A stretch of DNA of 64,000 bases from JBJMQS01 sp045802605 (GTDB taxonomy: Bacteria > Planctomycetota > Planctomycetia > Gemmatales > Gemmataceae): contig JBJMQS010000035.1 in assembly GCA_045802605.1 (NCBI GenBank), positions 1-64,000 of the forward strand. Reading direction: 5' to 3'. The notes beneath the pieces are model-generated. The model was given only the letters and a program-made list of their open reading frames with translations. It searched no databases and was not told the origin of the DNA. This document shows positions 32,249 through 39,736 of this stretch, one piece after another; position 1 is the stretch's first letter; the number at the start of each line of letters is the position of its first letter. Position numbers and translations under genes: made by a program.

Positions 32249-33823
32249 ATGCTCAGCTTCTCCCAGCAATCGCTTGAGTTCTTGTACCGCGACCTCCAAG
32301 CGTTCGCGCCGGAGTTGATCCTGTGCGGCGGCATCGTCGCGCTATTGCTGTTGAAGTTGTTCCGGTCGTTTGAGCGGGTGCATCTGGGCGTCTTGGCTTT
32401 CGCCATCGCCGGCTGTGCGCTCGTCGTTTCAATCGTGCAGTGGAAGAACACCGGCTTGGCCGCGCGGCAATCCGTCGAGTGCTTCTCCGGCTTGCTGACT
32501 TGCGACAACCTCACGATCTATTTGCGGATGTTCTTGCTGGGTTTTGCCGCGTGCGTCATCGTGCTGACGATACTGACGCGCATTCCCGATGCCGAAGACT
32601 CCTCCGACTTCCATGTGCTTCTGCTCGGCGGCACGTTGGGCATGCTGCTCATGAGCTCCGCCAATCACCTGCTCATGGTCTACATCGCCATCGAGATGGC
32701 GAGCGTGCCGAGCTACGCCTTGGCCGGCTTCCTCAAGGGCCGGCGCGATTCCAGCGAGGCCGCGCTGAAGTACGTCGTCTATGGCGGCGGGGCGTCGGGC
32801 ATCATGCTTTATGGCATCAGCCTGGTGGCGGGCAAGTTTGGCACCGGCTATTTGCCCGATCTGGCGACCGGCGTGGGTGCGGCCCTGAGTTCCAGTAGTC
32901 TTGATGTGCCAATGGCGATGGGCCTGGTGTTCATCTTCATCGGCTTGGCGTTCAAGCTCTCGGCGGTGCCGTTCCACTTCTGGTGCCCGGACGTGTTCGA
33001 AGGGGCGGCCGCTGAGATCGCGGCGTTTCTGTCGATCGCCTCCAAAGGCGCGGCGATGGCCCTCACCGGCCGACTGATCCTGACGTTGGCCGCGCCGGGC
33101 GGTGACCATGCGGTGGCCGCGTTCGGCCCGGTGCTCGCGCTCTTTGCCGCAGTGACGGCGACGTTCGGCAACCTCGCGGCGTATGCGCAGACAAACTTGA
33201 AACGTCTGCTGGCGTATTCCACGATCGCGCACGCCGGCTACATGCTGATGGGCCTCTCGGTGATCAACGAGCGCGGCGTCGCGGCAGTGCTGTTCTACCT
33301 CGTCACGTATTTGTTCACGAATCTAGGTGCGTTTGCGGTCGTGGCGTTCCTGCGCAACAAGACCGGCTCCGAAGACATCCGGTCGTTCCGCGGGCTGATC
33401 CATTCCAGCCCGGTGGCCGTGCTTGCTTTGGGCGCTTGTCTATTGTCGCTGTTGGGGATGCCGCCTTTGGCCGGCTTCATGGCGAAGTTTGTCGTGTTCG
33501 CGGAGTTGTATAACACAGGCGCAGCGCAGGCAGTCGGGCCGTATCCGTGGTTGGGCACTATGTACTGGGCGCTGTTGGTGATCGGCGGCTTCAACACGGT
33601 GTTCTCACTCTTTTACTACGTGAAAGTGTTGCGGGTCATGATCTTGGATCGGCCTGATGAGACGACGGTGCCTGCCCGGCTGCCCATGACGTCCGCGATA
33701 TTTGTCTCGGCGCTTGCAGCGATGGTATTGGCGCTCGGCGTAGCGCCGAACCGGTTCATGAAGACGAGCGACCGCGGCGCGGGGTTCGCCGGTCGTGCGA
33801 CCTCAACAGCGCCGGGGGAATGA
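32249..33823 (+). CDS. nuoN: NADH-quinone oxidoreductase subunit N
   Basis: The 524-residue third antiporter-like subunit shows YIAIEMASVPSYALAGFLKG, VPFHFWCPDVFEGAAAEIAAFLSI and NLKRLLAYSTIAHAGYMLMGL, all typical of NuoN. It has about 14 membrane segments. The ATG at 32249 directly follows a TTG and the nuoM TAG stop. The stop at 33823 is 1 base before the GTG of the next gene, so the downstream gene belongs to the same transcript. Confidence 0.97.
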   Translation: MLSFSQQSLEFLYRDLQAFAPELILCGGIVALLLLKLFRSFERVHLGVLAFAIAGCALVVSIVQWKNTGLAARQSVECFSGLLTCDNLTIYLRMFLLGFAACVIVLTILTRIPDAEDSSDFHVLLLGGTLGMLLMSSANHLLMVYIAIEMASVPSYALAGFLKGRRDSSEAALKYVVYGGGASGIMLYGISLVAGKFGTGYLPDLATGVGAALSSSSLDVPMAMGLVFIFIGLAFKLSAVPFHFWCPDVFEGAAAEIAAFLSIASKGAAMALTGRLILTLAAPGGDHAVAAFGPVLALFAAVTATFGNLAAYAQTNLKRLLAYSTIAHAGYMLMGLSVINERGVAAVLFYLVTYLFTNLGAFAVVAFLRNKTGSEDIRSFRGLIHSSPVAVLALGACLLSLLGMPPLAGFMAKFVVFAELYNTGAAQAVGPYPWLGTMYWALLVIGGFNTVFSLFYYVKVLRVMILDRPDETTVPARLPMTSAIFVSALAAMVLALGVAPNRFMKTSDRGAGFAGRATSTAPGE

Positions 33824-33824
33824 C

Positions 33825-34271
33825 GTGAGCGACCAGGCCACTCAGACGACCTTGCAGACGATCATTCGCCGTGAAGGCCGGTCGCTGTTTCAATATCTGC
33901 GCGACGTGCCGCCGTGGATAGGACTCGCGGAGGAAAACACGCTGGCACGCATGCACGAATGCTCCCGGGCGCAGTTGGAAGAGCTTGAGACCTTGGGCCG
34001 GCTGTACCAGAAGCGCTATGGCGAGATGTCGCACATGGGATCGTACCCAGATTTCACCGGGAAAAACGATCAAGCTCTGCATTATTTGTTGCCGGTGGTT
34101 GTGAAGGAACAGGAGCGATTGGTCGAGGAATTGGAGCGCGATCGCGCAGGCATTTCAGATGCGGAAATTGGCGCAGCGCTCGATCGATTCATCGTATTGA
34201 AGCGCCAGCACATCGAAGAATTGGAATCGGTGCACACCCTGCCGCACACGTTTCGTACGAGCACTGCGTGA
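33825..34271 (+). CDS. Helical protein of unknown function, coupled to nuoN
   Basis: The 148-residue product begins at GTG 33825, with GGGGGA 7-12 bases upstream and the nuoN stop 1 base before. It is soluble and almost wholly helical by pattern: residues 6-20, 38-60, 77-100 and 105-135 form amphipathic segments with many Glu, Gln and Arg residues (e.g. VVKEQERLVEELERDRAG). The four-helix layout resembles ferritin-like or coiled-coil proteins, but no metal motif is certain. Its position suggests a role in assembly or regulation of complex I, which is an inference from location only. Confidence 0.78.
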   Translation: MSDQATQTTLQTIIRREGRSLFQYLRDVPPWIGLAEENTLARMHECSRAQLEELETLGRLYQKRYGEMSHMGSYPDFTGKNDQALHYLLPVVVKEQERLVEELERDRAGISDAEIGAALDRFIVLKRQHIEELESVHTLPHTFRTSTA

Positions 34272-34280
34272 TTCTTAGTT

Positions 34281-34342
34281 TTTACTAGCCTGAAGCGCAA
34301 GCGAAGGAGAATACACCTTCGCCAGTGCTTCAGGCTAGTAAA
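34281..34342. repeat. Dispersed inverted repeat family 3, copy b
   Basis: TTTACTAGCCTGAAGCGCAA pairs with the right arm CAGTGCTTCAGGCTAGTAAA, with an inner GCGAAGG/CCTTCGC pair. It lies directly after the nuo operon and ends 8 bp before the TatD start codon. It may terminate the nuo transcript. Confidence 0.9.
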
Positions 34343-34350
34343 TTAGTTGC

Positions 34351-35121
34351 ATGTGGATCGACACTCACGCACATTTGACCGATGATCGTTTGCTTAGCCA
34401 GATTGGCGAGGTGCTCCAACGCGCAAAAGTGGCTGAGGTCGAGCGAATGGTCTGCGTCGCCACCACGGCAAGCGATGCCGTTCAATCGATTGAGTTAGCG
34501 CGGAAATACACGCACATCTCTGCCACGGTGGGCATCCATCCAAATCATGCCGCCGAAGCGAAGCCGGGCGATTGGGACGAAATCGTCCGTCTCGCGGCTG
34601 ATCCAACGGTGGTTGCGCTCGGTGAAACGGGCCTCGATCGGCATTGGGACTTCACGCCGTTCGCATTGCAAGAGGACTACTTCGCCCGGCACCTTGTGCT
34701 TTCGCGCACTACCGGCAAGCCCGTAGTCATTCATTGCCGCGAGGCGGAAGCGGACGTGGTGCGGATGCTGCGCGCCGATTTCGAGCAGCACGGCCCCATC
34801 CGCGGGGTGCTGCACTCGTTCTGTGGCAGTTGGGCCACCGCGGAGGCCGGCTTGGAGATGGGCCTTTACATTTCTTTCGCCGGGATGCTGACGTACAAGA
34901 CGGCTGGCGATGTGCGGGCAGTCGCGGCCAAGGTGCCGACCGATCGGCTATTGGTGGAAACAGATTGCCCGTATCTCGCGCCCGTGCCACACCGCGGAAT
35001 GACCAATGAACCGGCGTTCGTGGCACACACCGCGGCGAGGCTGGCCGAGGTCCGTGGTGTTCCGCTCCAACACATTGCCGAATTGACTAGGGCAAACGCT
35101 TGCGGACTGTTCGGTTGGTGA
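34351..35121 (+). CDS. tatD: TatD family metal-dependent hydrolase
   Basis: The 256-residue protein has the TatD amidohydrolase-type sites in order: DTHAHL (H6, H8), VGIHPNHA, ALGETGLDRHWD (metal Glu), VIHCREAEADV, LHSFCGSW and ETDCPYLAPVPHRG. TatD enzymes are DNases involved in DNA repair or fragmentation; activity as a DNase or an ester hydrolase is possible. The start lies 8 bp past a palindrome and has no visible ribosome-binding site. It is convergent with the next gene. Confidence 0.95.
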   Translation: MWIDTHAHLTDDRLLSQIGEVLQRAKVAEVERMVCVATTASDAVQSIELARKYTHISATVGIHPNHAAEAKPGDWDEIVRLAADPTVVALGETGLDRHWDFTPFALQEDYFARHLVLSRTTGKPVVIHCREAEADVVRMLRADFEQHGPIRGVLHSFCGSWATAEAGLEMGLYISFAGMLTYKTAGDVRAVAAKVPTDRLLVETDCPYLAPVPHRGMTNEPAFVAHTAARLAEVRGVPLQHIAELTRANACGLFGW

Positions 35122-35148
35122 GCACCGATTGACCGATTGAGATGAATG

Positions 35149-35454
35149 CTAGTGATTCTGATCCGATCGCTTTTTGCAAGTGTTTCGCGCGACCACAACG
35201 AATCCTTGGACAAGCCATCCAATGCTTACCGAGACAACCACAAGCGCAACTAGTCGCACTACCGCATCAAAGCCCCATTTGTCGGAAACATCGTATCCCG
35301 TGCGATAGATCTTCCATATCCACACCAAGGGGGGGTATCCGCCAGGGTGTGGATCAAGAATGCTGAAATAACCAATGGCGACAAAAGCGATAACACTTGC
35401 AATGAACCAAACCCAATAGCTTGTTCGGTACTTAGTCACCGCCTGATTGTCCAT
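35149..35454 (-). CDS. Small membrane protein of unknown function
   Basis: The 101-residue product from ATG 35454 has two membrane helices: YWVWFIASVIAFVAIGYFSI (about residues 13-32) and RLVALVVVSVSIGWLVQGFV (about 64-83), with a Trp/Tyr/Pro-rich loop between. The frame extends to a TTG at 35469. It lies head-to-head with a small plus-strand gene at 35491. No family is recognised, but the regular hydrophobic pattern and the absence of competing frames support it. Confidence 0.6.
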   Translation of the reverse strand: MDNQAVTKYRTSYWVWFIASVIAFVAIGYFSILDPHPGGYPPLVWIWKIYRTGYDVSDKWGFDAVVRLVALVVVSVSIGWLVQGFVVVARNTCKKRSDQNH

Positions 35455-35490
35455 GCGGTAGTGCGCCAACGCAAGCGCGAGGTCGAACGA

Positions 35491-35679
35491 ATGTCATTTT
35501 TTGAATATCTTTTGCACCAAACTGACGACAAGGGACTTGTCGGCGAGTTCGCGCGGAATGTTGTGGCTGACGATCACAGGCCACCAGGAATTGAATTTGA
35601 ATCGTGGCACAAGTACGCGCGCGCCAAATCCGAGAAGGACGTTGGGACTACTCGTTGGCTTTCATTCCGCTTGGAATAG
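35491..35679 (+). CDS. Small YozE-like protein, 62 residues
   Basis: The ATG at 35491 is preceded by GAGG with an 8-base spacer. The product begins MSFFEYLLHQTDDKGLVGEF and continues ARNVVADDHRPP. This resembles the YozE SAM-like fold, in which a short FxxYL-x-Q opening is followed by a 'hydrophobic-G-hydrophobic-A' helix. The central segment EFESWHKYARAKSEKD fits the remaining helices. The function is unknown. It has no close neighbours on its strand except the ABC exporter 280 bp later. Confidence 0.55.
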   Translation: MSFFEYLLHQTDDKGLVGEFARNVVADDHRPPGIEFESWHKYARAKSEKDVGTTRWLSFRLE

Positions 35680-35959
35680 GTGGATAAGCGAGGAATTCTC
35701 GCCAACGTAATCTCATTTCGAATCAGCCGATGCCAATTCCTTTCGACGTTTCGGAGCAAAGCCAGAGCCCAGAGTCATTTCGTTCCATGAAACGATGAGA
35801 CGAATCCTTGTAAATTCTGTGCTTTAATAGAGTTGTGGCCCCGGGCAACGTTCCACGGCTGTGCTTCACGCCGGGGGCAAATGATGGTAAACCTATGCTC
35901 CCGGAGAATTCGTCGTTTACCCGGCTTTCCAAAGCCCGTGAGTCGCTGAGACCTGCCTG
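35680..35959 (+). other. 280-bp non-coding region before the ABC exporter, with two inverted repeats
   Basis: No convincing reading frame is present. GCCCCGG (35838-35844) can pair with CCGGGGGC near 35870-35877. GGTAAAC (35886-35892) and GTTTACC (35915-35921) form a 7-bp inverted repeat with a 22-nt spacer, followed by a small CGGCTTTCCAAAGCCCG hairpin. This could be a structured leader or an operator region for the exporter gene at 35960. No known RNA family is recognised. Confidence 0.4.
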
Positions 35960-37642
35960 ATGCCGCGTTCGTCGACAACCAGACGCCTGATTCGACTGAC
36001 TCGGCTATTCATCGCTTCGCGATATTTCTGGCCGGCCGTTGCCCTGTTCTCGGTCATCCTGACGCTTCTGACCGTGCTGAGCCGGCTCAACGTTTACAAC
36101 GTCGAATATATCGGCGACCTGACCACGGCGATGAAAGACCGCAAGTCGGTCCGCTTCTGGCAGATCGCGCTCGTGCTCGCCGGCTTGTGTTTTGTCATCT
36201 CGGGCTTCAGCGCGGTGAAGCAATATGTCGAAGAGCGGCTCGCGCTGCTCTTGCGCGAAGGGCTCACCCGGCACCTGCTCGACCGCTATCTCGACCATCG
36301 GGCTTACCTGCGGCTCGCGGATCAAACCGAAGTTGATAATCCCGATCAGCGGATTACCGAAGACGTCAAGACCCTCACCGGTAGCTCACTCTCTTTCGCA
36401 ATTATCCTGAGTAACGCCGTGATCAACTGTATTACCTTCACGCACCAGTTGTGGAAGATCACGCCACATCTGGTATGGGCGGCGTACACTTATGCCCTCG
36501 TCGGGACAACTCTGACAATTCTCATTGGCAAGCGGCTGGTTGCACTCAATATTCGTCAATTGAAAAAGGAAGCGGATTTTCGCTTCGAAATGGTTCGCAC
36601 CCGCGAACACGCCGAGGCGATCGCCGTGCAGCACGATGAAGTTCGGCTGATGCCCCGGCTCGTCACCAAGCTCGGTGCCGTCATCATCAATTGGAAGGCG
36701 TACATTCTCCGCAACGCGTTTCTGACGCAGTTCACGCAGTTCTACAATCTTCTGTACGTTGGCCAGCAGCCGATTGTCTCCGCACTGGTTGTCGCGCCTT
36801 TGTACTTTGCGTCGGACACGATGGAGTTCGGCGTGTTTGTGAAGTCGGCGGCCTCGTTCGTCTTTGTGGTCAACGCCATCTCTGTCATCGTGACCGACTT
36901 CCCTCGCGTCACGCAGATCACCGCGGCGTTTTCGCGACTCGGCGAGTTGCGCACGGCCATGGACGACATGACCAACACCAACGGCATCGAGGTCTGGGAA
37001 GCGCCCAACCAAGTCTCGGCGGAAAACCTGACGCTCTTGGATCCCTCCGATGGTCATGTCTTTGTGGAGAATCTGAATTTCGAGGTCGCGGCCGGGAAGC
37101 ACCTGCTCGTCGTGGGTCCAGCCGGTTCGGGAAAGAGCGAGCTGATGCGGGCCTTAGCGGGCATCTGGCGCAAAGGTCACGGCAAGATCATTCGGCCGCC
37201 CTTGGATCAAATCGCGTTCCTGCCGCCGCAGCCGTATCTCACACCGGGCACGCTGCAGAATCTGCTTTCGCCCGACCGGCCGGGAGCGCCATCCGCCGAT
37301 CCCATGCGAGTGCGCGAAGCATTGGCGGTGGTGGGGCTGATGCCGGTGGTGGATCGTGTCGGCGGTTTGAACGTGGAGCGAGACTGGAGCATGCTGTCGC
37401 TGGGTGAGCGGCAAGCGCTCATGCTCGCGGAAATGCTGGTAACGCCGCCACGGTTTGCCGTGCTTGATGAAGCGACGAGCACGCTCGACGCACGAACCCG
37501 AACGGATTTGTACATTCGATTGGCCCGGGCCGGCACGACGATCATCACGCTGTCCGCACATCCGGTGTTGCCGGACTTCCACAAGCAGCGACTGGATTTG
37601 ACCCTTTCGAGCGATTGGCGGCTTACGCCAATTCCAGCGTAA
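35960..37642 (+). CDS. ABC transporter, fused permease and ATPase (SbmA/ABCD-like)
   Basis: The 560-residue protein has an ABCD/YddA-type membrane domain (about 1-330) with helices at about 21-45, 68-92, 145-165 and 175-195. The segment RDHRAYLRLADQ-like YLDHRAYLRLADQTEVDNPDQRI is typical of this subgroup. An ATPase domain follows, with Walker A GPAGSGKSE (about 387-395), signature LSLGERQ (canonical LSGGQ replaced by SLGE), Walker B FAVLDEATS and H-loop LSAHP. Proteins of this type export or import peptides or fatty acyl-CoA. Dimerisation is expected, since each chain carries one half. A near-perfect palindrome follows 7 bp past the stop. Confidence 0.9.
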   Translation: MPRSSTTRRLIRLTRLFIASRYFWPAVALFSVILTLLTVLSRLNVYNVEYIGDLTTAMKDRKSVRFWQIALVLAGLCFVISGFSAVKQYVEERLALLLREGLTRHLLDRYLDHRAYLRLADQTEVDNPDQRITEDVKTLTGSSLSFAIILSNAVINCITFTHQLWKITPHLVWAAYTYALVGTTLTILIGKRLVALNIRQLKKEADFRFEMVRTREHAEAIAVQHDEVRLMPRLVTKLGAVIINWKAYILRNAFLTQFTQFYNLLYVGQQPIVSALVVAPLYFASDTMEFGVFVKSAASFVFVVNAISVIVTDFPRVTQITAAFSRLGELRTAMDDMTNTNGIEVWEAPNQVSAENLTLLDPSDGHVFVENLNFEVAAGKHLLVVGPAGSGKSELMRALAGIWRKGHGKIIRPPLDQIAFLPPQPYLTPGTLQNLLSPDRPGAPSADPMRVREALAVVGLMPVVDRVGGLNVERDWSMLSLGERQALMLAEMLVTPPRFAVLDEATSTLDARTRTDLYIRLARAGTTIITLSAHPVLPDFHKQRLDLTLSSDWRLTPIPA

Positions 37643-37649
37643 GAGAAGT

Positions 37650-37747
37650 AAGAGTTAACCGCAGAGACGCAGAGAGCGCGGAGAAAGACAGAGAAGAGAT
37701 ATTCTCTGTCTTTCTCCGCGCTCTCTGCGTCTCTGCGGTTAACTCTT
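37650..37747. repeat. Dispersed inverted repeat family 2, copy d
   Basis: Two perfect 46-bp arms (37650-37695 and 37702-37747) flank a 6-nt loop. The ends read AAGAGTTAACCGCAGAG and CTCTGCGGTTAACTCTT. It lies between codirectional genes (ABC exporter and DJ-1), so it could end the first transcript. Perfect pairing over this length is striking for a neutral sequence. Confidence 0.95.
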
Positions 37748-37786
37748 CTTTCGGACTACAATGCCATTGAACTCTGGAGGAACCCC

Positions 37787-38317
37787 ATGGACATTCAACA
37801 CGCACGCGCCGCGATTCTCGTCGAGCAGCAATATCAGGAGATGGAAGTTTGGTACCCCGCTTATCGGCTCCGCGAGGCCGGCTGCCGGGTGGATTTCGTG
37901 GGGCCGGAGAAGGGCAAGACGTACCCTTCGAAGCTTGGTTATCCTGCGGTTTCAGACATTGCGGCAGCGGAGGCGGGCCCGGCCGCTTATGACCTGATCG
38001 TGATTCCCGGCGGCTTCGCGCCGGACTTCATTCGCCGCAGCGAGGCGATGTTGAAATTTACTCGCGCATTGGTCGAGCGCGGCGCGATCTTGGCGGCGAT
38101 TTGCCACGGGCCGTGGGTCTTATGTTCGACGCCCGCGCTGCGCGGGAAGCAGTGCACCTGCTTCATGGCGATCAAGGACGACGTGATCAATGCCGGCGGG
38201 AAATACACCGATGCGGAAGTCATCCGCGACGGCAACCTAATCACGAGCCGCAAGCCGGAGGATCTGCCGGCCTTCATGAAGACGATCTTTGCTGTGATCG
38301 CGGAGCGGAAGAAATAA
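37787..38317 (+). CDS. DJ-1/PfpI family protein
   Basis: The 176-residue protein has the nucleophile elbow AAICHGPWVL with C106. ILVEQQYQEMEVWYPAYRLREAG at the start and IPGGFAPDFIRR before the elbow are characteristic of PfpI-like members. Family members include proteases, chaperones and glyoxalases/deglycases, and the sequence does not separate these. The start ATG follows GGAGG-like TCTGGAGGAACCCC with an 8-base spacing. Confidence 0.93.
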   Translation: MDIQHARAAILVEQQYQEMEVWYPAYRLREAGCRVDFVGPEKGKTYPSKLGYPAVSDIAAAEAGPAAYDLIVIPGGFAPDFIRRSEAMLKFTRALVERGAILAAICHGPWVLCSTPALRGKQCTCFMAIKDDVINAGGKYTDAEVIRDGNLITSRKPEDLPAFMKTIFAVIAERKK

Positions 38318-38369
38318 ATCGACGACAACAACGAATAAGAGATACACCCTCACTTGGCCTAATGGCCAC

Positions 38370-38393
38370 CCTCTCCCGCAAAGCCGGGAGAGG
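38370..38393. terminator. Hairpin between DJ-1 and membrane protein genes
   Basis: CCTCTCCCG (38370-38378) pairs with CGGGAGAGG (38385-38393) around CAAAGC. The right side directly precedes AAAATTG, and the GAGG of the next gene's ribosome-binding site follows. It may be a weak terminator or a gene-end repeat of a kind common in such genomes. Confidence 0.55.
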
Positions 38394-38413
38394 AAAATTG
38401 AAGAGGAATCGCC

Positions 38414-38917
38414 ATGTCCCCGACCCCCGTCACGCCACCCGAATACGAGTTCAACATCCATCAGGCCGATCTGATCGGCGCACTATCGTATCGCATGTCG
38501 GGCGTCGGCTTCGTGTTCATGTTGCTCGGCGTGTTGCAGATTGCCTATGGCATCGCCCTCTACATGGCGCCACGCGATCCGGCCGCGATCGAACGGGCGG
38601 CAGCCAAGCTCGGCGTGCCGGTGGAGAAATTGCAGGAACAACTGCAAGAACAGATGCGACCGGCTACTATCCTGGCGACGACGTTGACCGTCTGTATCGT
38701 CGGCCTGTTCTATTTCTTGATCGGTTCATGGACCCGGCAAGCGGCCCGCTCGTTCTCCGGCATCGTGCATACACGCGGGCAGGATGTGACCCGTCTCATG
38801 GAGGCGCTGCGGTCGCTGCGAAAAGTGTATGGGTTGATTTACAACGTGATGTTGCTGGCGATCGTGATCTTTTTTGTGTCGATAGGGTCGGCGATCTATC
38901 ACCACTTTGCAAGGTAA
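38414..38917 (+). CDS. Two- to three-helix membrane protein, unknown function
   Basis: The 167-residue product has helices at about residues 27-50 (MSGVGFVFMLLGVLQIAYGIAL), 88-107 (ILATTLTVCIVGLFYFLIGS) and 142-162 (GLIYNVMLLAIVIFFVSIGS). Between the first two lies a short coiled-coil-like stretch (AAKLGVPVEKLQEQLQEQM). GAGG is placed 8 bases before the ATG. No family is recognised. It is followed by a BIME-like repeat that separates it from convergent msrB. Confidence 0.75.
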   Translation: MSPTPVTPPEYEFNIHQADLIGALSYRMSGVGFVFMLLGVLQIAYGIALYMAPRDPAAIERAAAKLGVPVEKLQEQLQEQMRPATILATTLTVCIVGLFYFLIGSWTRQAARSFSGIVHTRGQDVTRLMEALRSLRKVYGLIYNVMLLAIVIFFVSIGSAIYHHFAR

Positions 38918-38918
38918 T

Positions 38919-39086
38919 GTAGGGTGGGCAACGCTTTAATTGCCCACCATTTGGAATCAAACTAGCCAGTCTTAGGGAATGCCTGAAAAGCAGGCATTTT
39001 TTGGATTCGTTGCTTTCGTTGCCAATTTCGGGGTGGGGGCTGGGGCTCTCGAAAACGGTGGGCAACCAAAGCGTTGCCCACCCTAC
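38919..39086. repeat. BIME-like pair, GTAGGGTGGGCAACGC type
   Basis: Both ends read GTAGGGTGGGCAACGCTTT followed by a complementary TTGCCCACC, one on each strand: 38919 forward, 39086 in reverse. GTAG plus a GGTGGGCAA/TTGCCCACC hairpin in inverse orientation matches the layout of REP pairs. The 100-nt middle contains TGCCTGAAAAGCAGGCA, another hairpin. The stop codon of msrB (39083-39085) lies within the right-hand GTAG. It sits between convergent genes. Confidence 0.88.
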
Positions 39087-39565
39087 CGTTTCTCTAGCTT
39101 CACCGACGCCGAGTTGATGCAATAACGCAATCCGGTGGGCTTTGGCCCATCGTCGAAGACGTGGCCCAGGTGGGCCTCGCAGCGGCTACAAACGACTTCG
39201 GTGCGGCTCATGCCGTGGCTATTGTCAGGCCGTTGCGTCACGTTGTCGCCGATGACGGCATCCCAGAAACTCGGCCAACCACAGCCGGAGTTGAACTTCT
39301 CCCGCGCATCGAAGAGCGGCAGTCCGCAGCAGACGCAGTGATACACGCCGTCGGTCTTCGTGTTCCAATATTCGCCCGTGAAGGGGCGCTCGGTACCCTG
39401 CTGGCGGGTCACACGAAACTGTTCAGGGGTGAGCTGTTTCTGCCACTCGGATTCGCTCTTGGTGATCTTGTCCATACGTGAAGTCGCCTTCTGGGGCGTG
39501 ACGGTTTCGGGTTGCGGCGTGCACGCGGCAATCGCCACGACCAAAAAGAGGATGCGTTTTTTCAC
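39083..39565 (-). CDS. msrB: Peptide-methionine (R)-S-oxide reductase, lipoprotein form
   Basis: MsrB reduces methionine-R-sulfoxide in oxidised proteins. The 160-residue product carries an N-terminal signal with a lipobox-like AIAAC (C15), so it should act outside the cytoplasm. The SelR domain begins near residue 40 (SEWQKQLTPEQFRVTRQQGTE). Zinc sites are C77/C80 (CVCC) and C126/C129 (CSRC). The catalytic cysteine is C149 (LRYCINSAS), and C95 in FNSGCGWPSF may resolve the disulfide. An exported MsrB needs an electron donor outside the cytoplasm; none is encoded nearby. The stop codon lies within a repeat. Confidence 0.96.
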   Translation of the reverse strand: MKKRILFLVVAIAACTPQPETVTPQKATSRMDKITKSESEWQKQLTPEQFRVTRQQGTERPFTGEYWNTKTDGVYHCVCCGLPLFDAREKFNSGCGWPSFWDAVIGDNVTQRPDNSHGMSRTEVVCSRCEAHLGHVFDDGPKPTGLRYCINSASVKLEKR

Positions 39566-39593
39566 GGAGTTATTGTAGCATCTCGCTGTCTTA

Positions 39594-39736
39594 TTAGCCG
39601 GACGCGCAAGCTACGGAAAGCAGAGACTCTGCCCCATTTGCGGTCTCGATTTCGGTGGTTTGTGTTGGCCAAGAAGAAATCAGATCATTCGAATGGGGCC
39701 ACGCATCTGGGTCCCGTAGCTTGCGCGTCCGGCTAA
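39594..39736. repeat. Dispersed inverted repeat family 1, copy D
   Basis: TTAGCCGGACGCGCAAGCTA (39594 on) pairs with the right arm ending GCGCGTCCGGCTAA (39736), with an inner GCCCCATT/AATGGGGC pair and a spacer of about 60 nt. The stop codon TAG of the GT87 gene (39733-39735) is made by the right-hand end. It lies between msrB and GT87, both on the minus strand. Confidence 0.92.

Noticed and set aside
31160..32299. Open frame of 379 codons on the minus strand
   Set aside because: It is antisense to nuoM and rich in His and Arg. No domain is seen.
35680..35959. tRNA or known small RNA before the ABC exporter
   Set aside because: No cloverleaf, SRP or 6S-type core could be drawn. Only simple inverted repeats are seen.
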